Assembly: GCF_923868895.1 (NCBI RefSeq)
Contig: NZ_OV350343.1
Span: 1,240,001 to 1,304,000 of the forward strand
Origin: Halomonas sp. TD01
Lineage (GTDB): Bacteria > Pseudomonadota > Gammaproteobacteria > Pseudomonadales > Halomonadaceae
Direction: 5' to 3'
DNA: 64,000 bases
In this document: piece after piece, positions 63,480-64,000 of the stretch
Position numbering within the stretch: the first letter of the stretch is position 1
How the letters are laid out: each line of letters opens with the position of its first letter
Notes under the pieces: generated by a model
The model's database searches: none
Told to the model about the DNA's origin: nothing
Seen by the model: only the letters and a program-made list of their open reading frames with translations
Program-made: the position numbers and the translations under genes

Positions 63480-64000
63480 CTACTGTTTGACCTTCTCCGC
63501 AGCTGCAACCAATTGCCTTTCGAGTTCGAGAGTGAGGAAGTTCAGCATCCCACTGTCGACGAACTTGCCGCTGACTTCGCCGGCGATTCCGTGCTCGACA
63601 GTCAGTTCGTTCACGAGGTTGAGCTTCAGCTGGGGGGCGCCCTCGGTGAGGTCTAGGTCGCTCAGGTCGACCCAGACGATGTTGGGGCGGGTGGTCGACT
63701 CAAAGACGTAGCGCTTGTTGGTCAGGTCGCTGACAGTTTGCCAAAGGGTCTGGGACGCATCGGGCTTGCCGGGATCCGGGATCCGGAACGGCTGTGCGGC
63801 GTTACGGATGACGCTAAACATGGCCGCGATGGCCTGTAGCTGCGTTTGCGGCTGGTCCAAGCGACTCACGTAATACGCCGCACGGGCGAATCGGTCGCTC
63901 GCGAGGGTCGACCCAGGGATCGGTTGGTCGCCGCCAAGTCCACTGATGGTCTTGACCAGTTCAAGTTGCTGGTCGTACGTGGGTGAGTTCGTCATCACAC
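63480..64000 (-). CDS. Choloylglycine hydrolase / penicillin V acylase family protein, 5' end cut by window
   Basis: C-terminal part (about 173 residues) of a linear-amide C-N hydrolase of the Ntn superfamily, which includes bile salt hydrolases, penicillin V acylases and acyl-homoserine lactone acylases. The frame enters from the right edge at MTNSPTYDQQLELV, which is the family's internal segment with a conserved Asn-Ser-Pro; GSTLASDRFARAAYYVSRL follows with the catalytic-site Arg, then IRNAAQPFRIPD and TRPNIVWVDLSDLDL. The N-terminal catalytic Cys lies outside the window. It ends at 63480, reading toward gadB. The substrate cannot be inferred. Confidence 0.8.
   Translation of the reverse strand, partial: VMTNSPTYDQQLELVKTISGLGGDQPIPGSTLASDRFARAAYYVSRLDQPQTQLQAIAAMFSVIRNAAQPFRIPDPGKPDASQTLWQTVSDLTNKRYVFESTTRPNIVWVDLSDLDLTEGAPQLKLNLVNELTVEHGIAGEVSGKFVDSGMLNFLTLELERQLVAAAEKVKQ

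Noticed and set aside
63315..63656. 113-codon rightward frame behind gadB
   Set aside because: It overlaps the conserved C-terminus of the leftward hydrolase gene and resembles nothing.

Overview
The window looks like chromosomal DNA of a moderately halophilic gammaproteobacterium of the Halomonadaceae (Halomonas/Vreelandella type). The evidence is the gene content (NhaD sodium/proton antiporter, NSS-type sodium-coupled transporter, TRAP binding protein, Crc, HexR) and a gene order close to the Pseudomonas/Halomonas core: pyrE, crc, rph, yicC ... gmk, rpoZ, spoT, ridA ... oxyR, recG ... hupB, rubredoxin reductase, ubiC, ubiA, phoB, phoR ... phoU, pstB, pstA, pstC, pstS. No rRNA, tRNA, IS element, prophage or CRISPR array was recognised.

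Layout. 1-9 kb: 3' part of apbE, glmU, nhaD, then a leftward response regulator, sensor kinase and CBS-domain protein, a GNAT protein and a secreted di-heme cytochrome c. 9-15 kb: rep helicase, trmL, pyrE, a catalytically degenerate Crc, rph and yicC. 15.1-20.5 kb: an accessory block splits the usual yicC-gmk neighbourhood. It begins with three broken genes (DUF3883-type N-terminus, DUF1016/YhcG nuclease-type protein, zinc alcohol dehydrogenase C-terminus) and continues with a histidine phosphatase, aqpZ, a DNA glycosylase, an MFS transporter and an extensin-like protein. 20.6-36.6 kb: nucleotide and stringent-response genes (gmk, rpoZ, spoT, ridA), oxyR-recG overlapping by ATGA, a YccS-type membrane protein, hupB, a rubredoxin reductase without an adjacent rubredoxin, ubiquinone genes, and phoBR behind a clear Pho box.

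36.9-44.8 kb: two small, related, secreted acidic proteins, a PCu(A)C copper chaperone, cysZ and the leftward phosphate operon pstS-pstC-pstA-pstB-phoU. A second, near-perfect Pho box lies immediately after the pstS stop. Between it and pstC is a 16-codon ORF with a strong ribosome site whose stop overlaps the pstC start (ATGA). PstC itself is unusually compact, while PstA carries a large insert. 44.8-53.4 kb: thioesterase, an orphan Tat-type TRAP binding protein, uvrD, hexR, a small charged protein, an NSS transporter, a DUF72 protein and aroQ.

53.6-63.3 kb: an accessory island with visibly more GC-rich codon choice. It starts with short relics of what look like an aspartate:alanine antiporter and an aspartate 4-decarboxylase, then a tightly overlapping four-gene efflux operon (YtcA-like lipoprotein, HlyD-type adaptor, FUSC membrane protein, NodT-type outer-membrane factor). 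A lipoprotein of three domains (YbaY, MliC, COG3650-like) follows, then an AspT-family antiporter and a glutamate decarboxylase. The likely theme is acid and envelope stress: glutamate decarboxylation coupled to an AAE-family exchanger rather than GadC, placed where an aspartate decarboxylation system seems to have been lost. The window ends inside a choloylglycine-hydrolase-family gene read leftward.
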